From Heliocidaris tuberculata (Eukaryota; Echinodermata; Echinoidea; Camarodonta; Echinometridae), in contig CM046839.1 in the NCBI GenBank assembly GCA_025618425.1, positions 4,810,533 through 4,874,532 of the forward strand: a DNA stretch of 64,000 nt, given 5' to 3'. The notes under the pieces are model-generated. The model saw only the letters and a program-made list of their open reading frames with translations. It did no database searches and had not been told where the DNA came from. Positions 12,170 to 64,000 of the stretch are shown one piece after another. The translations under genes were made by a program, and so were the position numbers. How positions within the stretch are numbered: position 1 is the stretch's first letter; each line of letters begins with the position of its first letter.

Positions 12170-12320
12170 CCCTTAACCAAACACTCCACCTAACCATGCT
12201 AACACTAACCTTTAACCTACTCTGAACCTAATCGAAACCCTAACCCTAACGCTTAGATCTTCGACGAAATGAAGCTTGGTACAATAATGTCGCCGAAGCA
12301 TATGTCGGATCACGTGCTTA
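12170..12320 (+). repeat. Dispersed repeat (CTAACCCTAAC and CTTCGACGAAAT), copy 1
   Basis: Degenerate AACCCTAAC words lead into AGATCTTCGACGAAATGAAG and a GTCGCC...GTCGGATCAC block. The same order recurs at 53446-53525. Telomere-like words here are part of this repeat and not a telomere. Confidence 0.5.
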
Positions 12321-13236
12321 GATAGCCGTGGCCTTTTAGAAATTGATCTAGAATTTGAGCACCATTGACTGATAACCTTTTGTGCAGTGCAACGGACACT
12401 GGAATAGATTGTGTAAGTTATTATGAATTTTAATGGGTTTATATCAAGCATTTAATTAGAGTACTGTTTACTTTAAACAGATGCATATTGCAGATTTAAT
12501 ACTATTAATTAAAACGGAATGCAATTGAAGTTGATAAATGGGAGAGAGGGAGAGATGGAGGGAGAAGAAAGTAGGGCACGGTTTGTGCTCAGCTACCACA
12601 AAACATAAACCCTTCATTGATATGATGATGAATGTGAAATGTATATGGATCATTACCATTTCTCCAGTTACCTAAATTGCTCATCTTCTAAATAGAGCAC
12701 ACGGTATTAGTTCAAAGGGGATATAATCCACACATAACTCAATATTGGGTTATCGCTGATTAATCTTCGACACTGTATCGTCTTAATCACCAATGCACCA
12801 ATTACTTGACGATCGTCTTCGCATTCTTGATAATTTCTTGTTGCAAAAAAAAAAAAATCTATAAAAATCTTCAGCAGTTACAGAGCCATAAAAGATACGA
12901 AGCGTAACAAATGCCAATATGTCTACTGAACGATGTCCTGAATAGGAAGAAGCTGGGGCCATCAAACATTTCCCCTTTTAAAAGGAAAAGAGGAAATGAA
13001 AAGAAAATAGTGGTGGAAGAAACTTCGAGATAGACTGTACTGATACCTTGCAAATTATGTACCGATGCGATGTACTTCTCTTGATTATCTTTGAATTTTA
13101 AAGACGCCAATATAATAATAATCATATGACAAGTTCCGAGGCGTGTCCGCAAAAAGTATTCCCTTGATACAGTTAAGTGAGATTCACCTTATCAGACTAT
13201 CTAAAGCTTTCAAGAACTCTTAACCCTGATGTACAG

Positions 13237-13294
13237 CTTTAATTTACTTCAAAATTCTACAGCACCCCTTTCTATATATATGACTGTCCAAAAG
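13237..13294 (+). CDS. Candidate plus-strand exon, unidentified
   Basis: The segment lies between acceptor ctgatgtacag and strong donor gtatgt. With one leading base it reads FNLLQNSTAPLSIYMTVQK and ends in phase 0. It is phase-compatible with 11353-11485. It is short and unidentified. Confidence 0.2.
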
Positions 13295-13299
13295 GTATG

Positions 13300-16200
13300 T
13301 CTTATATTCGAGTTCTCATTCCCAAGTGAGATGGCAGAAACTTCAAATTCTTATATAATTTTTATGGACTCTCGTGAAATTTAGTCAGAAAATATTCCTT
13401 GTTCTGAATTCGAATAAATATGTTTATTTCATAGTATGTTTGCGAAACTGTATTTATTTGATCCCTATGTACTATGGCTTTGCGTCTGAACGGATCTGTG
13501 GCTTGTCTACCATTGAAGTTATTTTCATTTATTCATGAAGAGTCCTTCAGAACTGTTTGTTTTTGTTTTTAATTTTTCAAAGTGACCTTTTGTTGTTGTT
13601 GTTGGGTTTGTTGGGGGGGGGGGTTAATTGCAGACATCGTCACTGCAAATGTGTGTGTGTGTGCTTTTAACAGTATCTTATTATCTTAGTAAGTAAATGA
13701 AAAAGAACTTATTGTCGATCTGCTTATTCGGTGAGAGACATGTCTTTAAAATCTTGCGTTGGTTTTCATGGTTAACATTTAGCTTCTGCAAGGCATTTTT
13801 CAGTGTTATAGCGCATCTGTAGTAAATCAGACGTTTTCAATTCTTTACACGTCCTGCAAAACCTAGCAACTTTACTTAATAATTCAATTTCGATTCTTCC
13901 TTTCCTGATGTCAACATCTTTCTCTCATTAATAGCAGAGTAGGGGAAAGATTTGCTTTCATGATTCTTTAATTGTGATTTCTTCGATTGGCATTGGTGGG
14001 AGCAGCGTAAAGTGCTGCAAAGGAGTTTTTTTTTTTTTTTTTTTTTTAATTCTTTATGATTTACATTGAAGGCGAAACAAAATTTGCAAATGGCTAACAA
14101 CAACAAGGATTTGTCAACTTGCTTTTTGAACGCCGTGTGATGGGAAACGGTAAGAAAAATACTGACAAGCGTATCCATTCATTTCTTTTAAAAGGGACTG
14201 CTTTAGTCCTACTTTAGTCCGACACGGGGTGCTCAGTTCGCGGGTCATCCCATAGACAAATTTAAAACCGATTTGACACCCGATAAAAATGTCCGTGATC
14301 ATGTAGGCCTATAACTTTAGGTGAATGCACGAAAAATCACGTAATCATAAAGATTGTTTTCTGGTGTTCATTTAATAACAAAATAACAAATTTCGTATAG
14401 TAATTTCGCTACAGAATTACAGTCATTAGTACATAATGTAGAACGTGTTGACGCTCTGGTCTTCAACTAGTTTAACCCAGGGGCTCCTTCGTTTAACCTG
14501 CGGAGTAACAGCTCTAATTGTGTTGCGTTAGGACCTCGTGCTTAGATTTAAAAAAGAACAACATACCAACAACATTCAAATTTGATTCATCACCTTTCGA
14601 GAATACGTCCCTCATCTTTATCCCGATAGGAGACTTAAAATATACCTGGGCCACTGTGTTGATCATCACTATCTAACTATTTATCGGTAACAATAACGAT
14701 ACATAAATATTCAACAAAATTTACGAAGCACTTACAAGCTCACAATTTGAAGAGAGAAACGGAGAGCGGTATTTTTTTATTTTTTTTTAGTAGTATGTAG
14801 TAGTATTTAGGGTTGGAGTGGCCACTTGAGCTGCGGAACATTCCTTGCAACATAGGAGAGAGAGAGCGAGAGAGTGAGAGAGAGAGAGAGAGAAGTAAAG
14901 GAAGAGTGTTGTGTTTAAAGGATCACCTGCAAAAGCCTTGAATATTATGAAGGACGCAATGTTGTTGGCAATGATGACGATTCACTTTCATACAGTGCCA
15001 TATTTCATGTATTTCTGGTAAAAAAAGAAAACATTAAAATTAGTCTTAACATTCGCTAAGAAAGAATGATATATGGAAAACGCTTCTGAAAAGTTAAAAA
15101 CAAAAAATTAAAAGAACAACTTTGATCCATATAAAAGTTTTAGCAAATCCGACTGGCGCACAAAATGGTGAAGTGCAGGTCAAGCGCTTGAGCATGTTGA
15201 GTGCCCTTTTCCCAACCTTAATACGAGTATCGTGTTATTAAGTTTTTCTCCCCATTTTCTAGAAGGTTTTCACACGTCCTCCGGGGATGAGGAGCGAATA
15301 ATCCTCCCACCAGTTTCATCTCTCATATATCATGTATATCTCACCTCTGAATGGCTCAGGGAAACTACTTCTCCCTCACCATGGCTACCGGCTAGTTGTT
15401 CCACGTATACCACAAATGGAAATATGATGCCATATATTTTTCACCCCTCACGCTTATTTCAAATTCCAGTTCAGATAAAACCTCAACACTCCCCTAGGTA
15501 TCGATATTCAATATGTTATTTCATAAGCAGTTTCTTTTTTCTTAATAAACAAAAATATATCTACTTCGCGATTGGATTGTGGGCGATTGAATCCCGAATA
15601 GAGTATGGAAAAATCTTTCGTTAGACGTGCTAAGATGATTTATCTGAGTGATTCTGCGTCGTATTATTTTGGCTTCTTTCGCTTGATAACATAAACTCCA
15701 CATTTTTCAATTCCAGAGGGGTTTTTACTCGGAAAATTCATAGATGCATTTCACTTTTACCCAAGTTACAGACCTTTTACCTGCTTAAGCTTTACAGTGC
15801 GAATGTTTCTTTTTCAAATACTTTTCTCTTTTTTTCCAACGTCTTTAAAAATCGACCAAGTGTTCTAGAGTTATGTTTTATCCTCATGCATTGCGTTGCA
15901 TTGATCTTAAGGCTTACCGTGCATATTGTACATACATGCATCTTCTGTGAATTTCTTGCTATTGTACAATAATGAAAATCTTTTTCTTTGATGAATGATA
16001 TGGAATTGAATATGTTGAATACAACATTAACAACAGTAATAACTTTCTGTCATGGACATACGTCGAGTATATAAATATAAACTGAGTACAAACATCCATA
16101 TATGCAATTCTAAAGATTTATTGCATAATAAGAATGAAAACGGTGACTTGTGTTTGTTAAAAATGAAATGATAATATATCTACAATTGTTTACTTAACAT

Positions 16201-17849
16201 GATTATGTTATGACCACTAAACAGAAATAAAACATTTGTACAGTATTCTGCATAATGTACCCTATTTGAAGAGTAAAACGCCTCGAGTTGATAACATGTT
16301 TATTATTTAGTTCATAATCATGTGATAGTTCTCCTCCCTAACCCACAGAATAATTCTGAAAAATGTAATTGCCTGATTAATCAACACGTCTTCCCCGGTG
16401 CTTTAATTAACATTCCCAAGGTTCCATTACGTAATGAACTCGCAAGATTGAGGCAATTCTTTACAAAAGTGTAGAGAAAAACAATCGCCAGACAACTATT
16501 TACATGAAAGTGTTTGTGTCACGTTCGCCGATGTCTTCAACATTCTTAAAGTTTAACAAAAGGTAATTGTTTTTATTACCCAAAGCTAGCATTGGTCCAT
16601 TTCAAGTTCACTTTTAAAAGCTTTTTTAAATTTGATTCAGAATTTACAAACATTTACGTCATGTCAGTAGTTATCTAGAAAAGAATAGTATAGGCCCTAT
16701 TGAAAAAATAGTGAACTGTGTATAACTTTAGACAATCCTAAAAATCGTATTAATAAGCTCCTTGTAAAGGATTTTTTTCTTTTTTTATTGTATTAGGCAC
16801 AATTTTTATTCTTACAAATTATACAAACTGAATATGATTAATGATCCTCACATTAATTTTATCCAATGTTCCATCAAATATCCCTCTTTCTTCTCTTTGT
16901 ATAGATGTATCTTTTATTAATTTTTGTTGTTGTTGTTGTTTACATTCGTGTTAACGCTTGTTGATATATAACTAGACCCCGACTTTGCAATAATATCAAA
17001 TAAATCCGGTTAAGGCATTGGTTGTGATTGGGATTTGGGTAAGGTTTAGGATTAAAGTTAGGCATAGTTTCATATCCAGTATTGAAGTTAGGAATTTGAC
17101 TTAGTTTAAGAAATTGGCCGGGGAGTATTTGTGGTGGAAACATGTGTGTACAATTCTCGATGTGCTTCATAAAGTCTGCATTTGTAGGGAAATAATTTAC
17201 GAATTTCGTGTCTCTGTAGAACCTCATTAAAAAAAAAATTTTCTGCATCACGTTCAAGCCTCGACACCGGTTTGTTGAATAAAAATCTACACGTTTTATT
17301 TCATTCAAAGTCAAACTTATTAAAAAGAAGTTTGAACTTATTATCCTTCAGGGTGATGTAGACACATACAAAGAGAATGGTAAATCAGGGTTTAATAATT
17401 AGAAGTTTCAGGATCATTATGATTATTATAATTATTACTTTATGATTATTATAATTACTACTTTGTGCCCTTGTGCCGGGTACACGTCGACATGTTCTTG
17501 ATGATGAAAGGAAAGCATCCCTTCCTGAATCAAGATTGTCAGAGACGTTTTCTCTCCTTATTGCAGTCGAGGGGTCATTCCGATTACTTTTATACCTCCG
17601 CTAATCAAGCGTATGATAAAGGATGTTAAGACATGCTTAAGTAATTCGTATGAAACGCAATGTTTCCCCTTCTCATTTTGCAATTATTTTTTGAACAATG
17701 TCACTTTTTACATGTTACGTCAAAGTCAGTCAGTCACTGATGCAGTCCTTCGCCAAGATGGACGTCTCGTGTGCAATAGGTCATTATCACGCTTTTCTAC
17801 TTGTGCTTTTTTCTCCTTAAAAAGTGTATTTCCCATTCCTTCTTTCTCT
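13300..17849. other. Intergenic, mostly featureless
   Basis: Apart from the candidate exon at 15263 it holds a G tract (13613), a GT run (13650), a T tract (14025), a GA run (14865-14893) and plain AT-rich sequence. I see no supported gene. Confidence 0.45.
15263..15301 (+). CDS. Candidate plus-strand terminal exon, unidentified
   Basis: A very strong acceptor (ttctccccattttctag) is followed in phase 0 by KVFTRPPGMRSE and TAA. It would close the chain of plus-strand candidates. Another frame across the same stretch is open for much longer (to 15624) but has no recognisable domain. Confidence 0.2.
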   Translation, partial: KVFTRPPGMRSE

Positions 17850-18085
17850 TTTCACCCCCCCCCCCCGCCTCTTTCTCTCTCTCTCTCTCTCTCCCTCTCC
17901 TTCTTTCTCTTTCTCTCCCTTTCCCCCTCTCCTCTCTGCCTCCCCCTCTCTCCCCACTCTCTCTCTCCCTTTGCCCCCTTTTTCTTTCTCGCTTTCTGTC
18001 TCTTTGTCTTCCATTATCTTTCTCTCTCTGTTCCCTCTTACTCTCCCCCCCCCCCCTCTCTCTCTCACACACACTCTCTCACTCT
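17850..18085. repeat. Pyrimidine-only compound repeat (C tracts and TC)
   Basis: Two C tracts (about 17855 and 18046) with TC, CCTCT and TTTC between them, ending in CACACAC and CTCACT. Nearly 240 bases contain almost no purines. All frames over it are low-complexity. Confidence 0.88.
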
Positions 18086-18089
18086 TTAG

Positions 18090-21000
18090 ATATCTCATTT
18101 CTTTTCCTCCCTTCTCTGTCCTTTTTATCCCCTCCTTTCTATTATTCACTCAGTCTGTCTTGTCCTCTTTGTTCTGATTCCTTTCATTTAAACAGCCAAG
18201 CACTATTTCACTCCATCTCCCGAAACCCCAGCCTTGCCCTTTGGTTCTTGGCCACAAGTTTCTTTCTGTATTTAAGTACGCCTGAAAGAACATTAATGAT
18301 GAGTTCGACGGAAAATCAACACTAAGTGTTTTCGAATTACATAGGGAAAAGAACCCAAGGGGCGTCAACTGTCTGCTTGAATTCTTCGTCCTTATTTGCT
18401 CATGCTTTCCTGATGTCTTCATCTAAAGGCAAAAACTCATGCATTTCGTATTTTAAATTCGCAGAAAACTTGATTGTGTTGGTGTTGCGTCAACAATTCT
18501 GATTTGACGCCCCAGCACAATCATGTACACATGAAAACGGAAGTCACACAAATCGAGAAAAGTGACGAAAAGAAGACAGCCGCCGGCTTGACATACGGGT
18601 ACATTTTCGCCGGTATATAGGGGGTGATGCCTCTTTCACGAATATTTCCAGTTTCTCAAAAGTCTAATGGAAAATGCCACTTAACTAGGGTAAAATTTTG
18701 TTTCGTCTAAAATGCTCTAGAGAGAATTCAAAAATACATATTCTGGTATGTCGCTGCAGGACCATTAGGGTATTCGGGCACCTCCCTCCAGAGTGCCGAA
18801 AATGAAGTGACGGTTGGCCTAATATTGATAGTTCCGAGGATCAAATATCAATATTCGGTCCAAACGGAATGATTATGAACTGTTAAAAAATGTATTTTCT
18901 GTAAAACCTCCCAGTATATTTAATAGTGCTGTGCAATTCATCCATAATTTAATGAAAGTACTATTTACAAGTATGGTACTATAACACCCGAAGACAATGA
19001 TAAACACACACACACAAATAAAAAATTCCTATCAATATTGTTTTATTCATATACGTTAGATAATAAACAAGAAATTAAGGAAATACATGAACCGTTTATA
19101 TATCTGTAAACATGAATCAGAGTACATCGCGCACAACTTTCAAATACGAATGAATAATGCTGCTTCTTGGAATAAGTATAACATGCCGCCTACAACCATA
19201 AAAAGCATGCCATGTAAATGGTGTTGAACATATATCAAAACAGTATACCCGACTTTCTCAAAGGCTGGTTTCCAAGATGATCTGATGATACGATGAAGTC
19301 ATACAATATGATTCTGTGATAAGCTAGACGAATACGCAAATAACTACAAATGAAGTAATCACACAACCGTGGTTGATATGGAACAATTAAATTGTATTGC
19401 CCAACAGTTATCAGGCACAATGCTTAATTATTACATCATTCATCACTCTAAAATGTTTAATTTTGTGTAATATCATATATCTATGCAATATCACTGGGCC
19501 TATGTAAATCATTAGTTTGCGTTTATATTACAAATGTTCAGAAAAATGTGGATCATTATTTGGACAAATGTTCCTAGCATCACAAACTAAAATACAAGCA
19601 ATCTCCTTGCACACATCAGTCGGACAATTGCTTACAAATTTGATTCGATAAAAAGTTACCAATCAAGAAGAGAATAAAGTGATCTTTTCGCCTTTTATAG
19701 GACCTATGACTGTGCTCCAAGAAATATTAAAAAACACTTGCATTTTATATAGTTTATTTTGAGACTGACGCCAGGCATGCAATCTGCCAGAGTGACCAAT
19801 TCATTTTATAAAATGGAAGGCAAAATTTGACCAGCTTTGCTGACCAATCTTATAGGTCATTTGACAGCCCATGGCAATATTCCTGTCCCCCTATAAAGGA
19901 TCTGTACAGAGTGGTGTTTTGTTCATCCCCTTCAGCAGTTTCGCTACGATTGATTTTATTTCTCAGGACGGCATATTAAGGTAAAGGTGAAACACAACAG
20001 AAATAGTGGAAATGATGATTGCAACTATACTAACAAAGAGATGAATATGAAGTAATTTGAAAATTGTGTTGTTGTTTGGTTTTTTTTTTTTTTTTACAAT
20101 ACAAGGGAATATATATCTTTCTATACAAAGAAATACAAATAAAAGCGGTATAAAACTTATATATCTTTCAGCCAGTAATGCAAGTATGTGTCCAAAGAAT
20201 TAGAGCTGTATATCACCCTGGTCTCGTCTTTGACCTACAACATTTAGTTTTTATCCGCCGCCAGGCACTTCGCTAGACCATTGTAAATGGGGAAGGGGTG
20301 TTGGACTAAATTTGCCGACAATGTTAGCGTTGTGATCCGACTCCGACAAACTGATCCTGAAATGCTAGCATGCATGTATAGTATGCAACTACTGCTTACT
20401 ATGCTTGTGAATTTTAATGTGTTTTTATACTTATGATTTACTTTGCTAACTTGATTTAGCATTAGATTAATTAATCCATTAACCTCAGTGCAAAAAGTTA
20501 TTTCATCCGAAAACTATACTACATTATGCATCATTGTGACATTACCGGTTGTAACAGGCCTCTGTTAAGAGGGGGGCATTGTACCCTCACCCCAACCGCC
20601 TTTACGAAACCATCAGTGATAAAACACTCCATATCTGATATACCTGATTGAGGAGGAAAATGGAATATAGTGATGAGTTATATTCCACCCCCACCTCCGC
20701 CCCCTCCCCCCAAAAAAATAGTAATTAAAAATCAAAATTTAAAAATTGAAAATTGATAAAGTGAAAAGTCCATCCGATTCGGAAAGAGCCAATGTGTAGG
20801 TATTGTAATAGGCAGCATAACTTGGATTCCCTACCCACCGTTCTTCAGGCGTACTTTTGTGTATACTACGGACAGTCGAAAATGATTTTATATATAATTC
20901 ACTTCTGAAAATAAACAAGGAAGCACTATTCTGACAGAGGGCCTTACTTTCAGTTTTCTTCCTTCACTCTTTTCAAACACATATTTGGCGAGAGTCGTAA

Positions 21001-23265
21001 TAACATTTTGCAACTCAATACACGCCTTCCTTCGACAGGAACATAATGAAAAGAGAAGTGGGCAATGTCCTGTTGGAATAACAGAATTTCCCTTGAGATT
21101 TTGCCTATGCCTTGTCCGACCTGTAAATGGAATACAATCTTCTCTCTGGCTAACGACCTCTAGTACTCTTCCTTTGGCATTGGAAGTCAAACCAGATTAT
21201 CAATAACGTCATTCTACGTATTTTCATAACAAATACGAAATGGGGTAAATATAATAATTCAATGATACACTATAAATGTCAAATTTCATTTGAGCCCAAA
21301 TGGAGTTATATACTAGTAGTTGGCATCATAATAGTATTTCATTTTGTAATAATGGTAACAATGATAAAATGTAAACAGCAGTAAAAATGAAACGAATCAT
21401 TAACATTAACATTTGTGAAAGAAAGTGCAGCATTATCATGAAAACTGTAATAAATATGTAATTACAAGGTATGTCATGTATTATGAAGACGACGGTATCA
21501 TAATGACAGCATATAACATGACTTATAGAAGAGCAGATACAACCCATTGATATGACCTTACATCCACTTTACTTTTATCCTGATATACCAACTTCATAAT
21601 TAATATAAAAATGTTAAACAATATGTCATTCACCAGGGTTAAGAGAGGCAATCTGATATAAAATGCTGGTCTTGAGGACGTATTAGGTAAAATGCACAAT
21701 TAACAACTGTACAAGCATTCAGAGAGAAGAGTATGATATGCTTTTCAAACATATTTAGCGAACACAATCACAAGCGGATCTTACTAGTAATCAATACCAA
21801 GGAAATATTGTAAGGTATATTAAGGCACATTTATCAAACACTTGTCTATTAACTATTTTTAAGGCATTTTTCGTTGGTACCTTTCGCAAGAATAAGCATT
21901 GAATTAAGACCACAAATAATGCTAAATGCGCTTTGGTTCTCACAGAACACAGTCATGGCAGTTTACTACATATTTTCAACTTACAATAATATTCCCTCTA
22001 ACCATCCGAATAACTTACATCTCATTTTTACATTTCCATTTCAAACATGTTAAATATACGTATAGGATGGAATGCCTTGTCAGTATATAGTACCTTGCTT
22101 AATGTATCTTTATGAGTTAACCTCCTCAATATATCAGCCACAGTTCTGCACTGCCTGATATCCTTCTATTTTTCATCAATTTTTCATTTCATGAAACAAC
22201 ACGTGTACATCATCCATCTCTGAGCTGATCAAAGAATCTCGTCACGTCATACACGATAAAAGCTAACGTTGTCAAGATATCGAGCAATTGGATCCATTCG
22301 CCTCTGCCCTTTTGTTCTCTTTTGCACGAATTTGTTCTGAAAGTTATAGAACAGAATAGAAATAAGCCCAAAATAGGCATAAGAATAGCAATAAAACAAA
22401 TCGCATAAAGCATAAAACAAATATGACATTTGGGGGTCGAGGGCTACATTTATAAGTAATTGGTATATGGCGAGATAGAGTGTATACAAGAGTCGGATGA
22501 TACTAGGAAATCAAGGAAACCAATTTGTCAGTTTGTCGGTGACATCAGACTAGATTTGTCATTCCATTCTGACCTGGGTACACTTATTTGTCCAGGGCGT
22601 CTAAGTGCCCTGGTTAGATCCAAACCAACAGTAGACACAACGTCTGTAGAAGTTCACATTCAGACATGATGTCGGCCTCTCCGTGACCTTATTTAAACGA
22701 TATTGGGAAAGCGTGGCACAGTTTATGAAACCCTATTTCACACAGGAGGCAATGAAGTAAAGTGTCTTCATTGATTTGGTTATATGATATAATCGAGACC
22801 TCAAATTATCCAATATCCCTCATGCCGGTAAGGACAGCTATTTGGCCGAAAATATCATATCCTTAAAATCTATATATTAAAGTGTACGCCAATTGAGAAC
22901 AAGCAAGCATCGCCTACCTCATAAGGTAATCCATCGACCCAGCTAGAACTGTAATTAATTTGTTTCTTTAGTAGCGACCCTCACATTGACGTTTCTAGGA
23001 CAATGCTCTCATTTTCTACGTGACATAACATAACCACTTAAACAGTACGTATTACAACGTATAAGCCTACAAGCTTTGATGGATAATTAGGACTTTAATA
23101 TTACTGCCTCTTAAGTCAATGTTAATTGTGCAGTAACTCTCAATAACTTACTCATATCTCTGTCATCTGGAATAACTAAGCATCAACGTTTTTAAATTCA
23201 AAGTCAAATTATAATTTTTTCAAGTTTTCGTTGATGCATGGTCTACATGAAGATGTGATCTCCAT
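18090..23265. other. Intergenic, mostly featureless
   Basis: There are short open frames only, none with recognisable domains. There is a T tract at 20080 and a C/A tract at 20690-20715. A minus-strand hydrophobic frame at 22210-22489 has no splice or homology support. Confidence 0.45.
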
Positions 23266-23472
23266 TTGTTTAAATTATAAAAATCAATTCATATGCAAAC
23301 CTGGTAAAAAAATATCTCCTTACAGATAAGTTATTTAAATTTTGTTTCAATACACAACATTTCCATCATTTTTGTTTAAATTATAAAAATCAATTCATAT
23401 GCAAACCTGGTAAAAATACCTCCTTACAGATAAGTTATTTGAATTTTGTTTCAAAACACAACATTTCCATCA
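23266..23472. repeat. Tandem duplication of about 103 bp
   Basis: TTTAAATTATAAAAATCAAT through ATTTCCATCATTT occurs twice head to tail with four or so differences. A looser duplication follows at 23580-23750 (GAGTAGTGTTC words). No coding sequence. Confidence 0.8.
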
Positions 23473-24463
23473 TTTCCAACCTTCCCTTAAAGAGGGTACC
23501 CAATGCTGAAACAATGTTAGTTCATTTAAAAGATCATGATTATTGTGTTTAAAACAAAACAGACAGGATATTTTCTCATCCCAATTTCAGCTTAACCCAA
23601 TGACGTCAAATTCAAAATATTGAGTAGTGTTCTTAACAGATGAGAAATCATGATCTTTAAAGATTGCAGTTGCTTTTAAATGACGTAAGCGTCGTCCCAA
23701 TTTTGAGTAGTGTTCACAGAATTCTTTAAAGAGCAGTTGCCATGAAAATGGTATGTAGATTAGATATCAGAACAATCTTTGCTAAAGAGGATTTGACATT
23801 TCCTCTTTTTTTCAAAGAATTAAATACTCAGTAATCAAAGTCGACAGATATTATGACTAAAATATCACTGGAAAGTTTAAGCTAAGAGCTAATTATGCTT
23901 ATAACCTTTTCATAATAAGCCTCCAAAGCCGATATTTTTTTTGGGGGGGGGGGGATTGTACGATTTATACAGTGGGAGTTGTAAAACTGACGTTTATTCG
24001 AATTTTGACAGTTTTATAGATATTTCAGCAGATATTTCAGTGGAATATTAGAGATTATCATCATCACAATGATAATTTATATTAGTATGTTTACTTCTTT
24101 TTGAGTTGTTATTCAAACAAGCAAACTAATAGTGGACCTTACAAAATAATCATAATTCCTATGATGATATGCTTTATAAATGAAATCATGACAGAATAAA
24201 ACTAACCGAAGACCACTAATGTCCTTCTCCAAAAACTTTTTTCTTTCAATGTTCACATTACGGCTCCAAAAGAAAGTGATCTACAGTTTGAACATGTTGA
24301 AAGTTGTGTTAACCCGTTGACTACTAAATTCGCTCATTCCCATCGATATAATACAGGGTCTACAGGGTTCCCGAAGGCAGTGGGTTAACTCTTTAATACC
24401 CTGGCGCTCCTTTGTCATGTTTGTGTATTGTTTGTTAATACAACAACGAGTAAGATGTGAAAT

Positions 24464-24469
24464 TTTATT
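24464..24469 (-). promoter_or_regulatory. AATAAA polyadenylation signal just after the stop
   Basis: On the minus strand, AATAAA begins five bases after the TAG of exon 18. If it is used, the 3' UTR would be only some 25-40 nt. The sequence around it is AT-rich, so the hexamer may be chance; further TTTATT words on the plus strand (for example near 23992) are alternatives. Confidence 0.3.
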
Positions 24470-24473
24470 TAAA

Positions 24474-62984
<38,511 letters not shown>

Positions 62985-63436
62985 ATTCGACCCTTATCCT
63001 CTCGCCAATAGAAATATACAAGTATATGATATTACTTAATATGCTGGTCCCACCTCCTTAGATCGGTGTCATGTAAAGCACCAAAGACTGTCGCAATTAT
63101 TAATAAGACTCATATGAATATCATCAGTTCATATGAATAACATTTAGATATCTGTTTCTCCTTGTGATCAAAGTTTATTTCCTTGACTCTGGGTTCATAT
63201 TAGATTAGAGGTAGTACATTGTTTCTCTGATGTTCAAGCAGTTCTCAAGGTTTTCCTCGCAATGCACCTGTAAGGTATAAGTACAAGTTTTAGGAAGTCT
63301 ACCTAACTAGAAATAGTACTTGATATTATTGAATAACAGGATTTGTACGCATAATAACGAAACGCAGTGAAGTGTGTAAGGGCTGCAGAAAATTCCATCG
63401 GAGAAGCCTATTGTACCAGCAAACAATGAAAATGAT
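62985..63436 (-). other. Presumed 5' flank and promoter side of the ANKDD1-like gene
   Basis: No coding exon was recognised here. The minus strand carries an inverted CCAAT motif just upstream of the ATG and AT-rich sequence further out. There is no CpG-rich island and no clear TATA box at a usual distance. The transcription start cannot be fixed from the sequence. Confidence 0.3.
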
Positions 63437-63519
63437 TTGCATATGAATGATGTATTTGTTGCTTTGAGTGGGACAATCCTATGTACATATGGACGGAGAG
63501 TTAGGTCGAGTGTCAGAAG

Positions 63520-63531
63520 GAGAGGGGGAGG

Positions 63532-63571
<40 letters not shown>

Positions 63572-63683
63572 AAGAAAGAAAGAGAGGGGGAGGTAGGAGA
63601 GATTGGGAGACAAGATATATTAGTTTATGTATGGATATTATGTACAAAGGAGGAGAGGGAGAGAGAGAGAGACAGGAGGGGGA

Positions 63684-63719
<36 letters not shown>

Positions 63720-63756
63720 GGGGAGGAGAAGGAATGGGAGTGGGACAATCCTATAT

Positions 63757-63835
<79 letters not shown>

Positions 63836-63920
63836 TATTTATTTATATATATATATATATTTATTTATTTATTTATTCATTTACAATGATTGAACGGAAT
63901 GGAGCAGGTCACTCGGTGTA

Positions 63921-63967
<47 letters not shown>

Positions 63968-63970
63968 ATC
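63520..63970. repeat. (GA)n, (TA)n and (TC)n arrays
   Basis: GA-rich at about 63520-63716, TA with TTTA at 63760-63880, and TC at 63921-63964. Frames across it are low-complexity. Confidence 0.9.
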
Positions 63971-64000
63971 CGGCCCTCTTTCTTTCCTACCACCCCTCCC

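Noticed and set aside
12180..12250. Possible internal telomere from CTAACCCTAAC words
   Set aside because: Only a few degenerate units are present and the same block recurs at 53.4 kb as part of a dispersed repeat.
17613..18422. Several frames of 90-174 codons on both strands
   Set aside because: They lie on a nearly purine-free tract that has no stops in most frames.
22210..22489. Hydrophobic minus-strand frames resembling membrane segments
   Set aside because: AT-rich sequence readily encodes hydrophobic residues; no splice sites or family motif support it.

Overview
This is an AT-rich metazoan nuclear window dominated by introns, microsatellites and decayed mobile elements. Spliceosomal exons, tRNA-derived SINEs, CR1/L2-like LINE ends, many foldback and terminal-inverted-repeat (TIR) elements, and an ankyrin plus death-domain gene all fit an invertebrate deuterostome. 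An echinoderm such as a sea urchin or sea star is the best guess, but no sequence search was possible.

The one gene that can be defended from start to stop lies on the minus strand from 62984 down to 24474, about 38.5 kb. I could join 18 exons with AG/GT borders whose lengths sum to 2,220 nt, which is 739 codons plus a stop. The order is a short acidic N-terminus, four ankyrin repeats, a long non-ankyrin insert of about 248 residues, seven more ankyrin repeats and a C-terminal death domain. Exon order and diagnostic residues match vertebrate ANKDD1A/ANKDD1B. The notable difference is the insert (exons 5 to 9), which splits the ankyrin solenoid between the repeats that correspond to human repeats 4 and 5. 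It carries an acidic patch, a basic nuclear-localisation-like run and a duplicated DSF-x-EKRT motif.

Region by region: 1-24473 lies downstream of the gene. It holds TC-rich microsatellites, a foldback element with an 8-bp target-site duplication, a decayed LINE reverse-transcriptase fragment, a TTAA-flanked piggyBac-like MITE, and a weak chain of plus-strand exon-like segments between 5.3 and 15.3 kb that I could not identify. 24474-26323 holds the death-domain exons and the last ankyrin exon. 26324-36028 is a 9.7-kb intron with a nested transposon cluster (28.7-31.0 kb), a LINE tail, a compound microsatellite and two more inverted-repeat elements. 36029-50555 holds six exons of one ankyrin repeat each (36029-49039), then the large insert exon (50217-50555), along with a (GATT)n-type array. 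50556-62984 holds the remaining insert exons, a 30-bp minisatellite that abuts an exon, SINEs, several MITEs and the N-terminal exons. 62985-64000 is the presumed promoter side, ending in GA, TA and TC arrays.

No CRISPR array, prokaryotic operon, rRNA or functional tRNA gene was seen.
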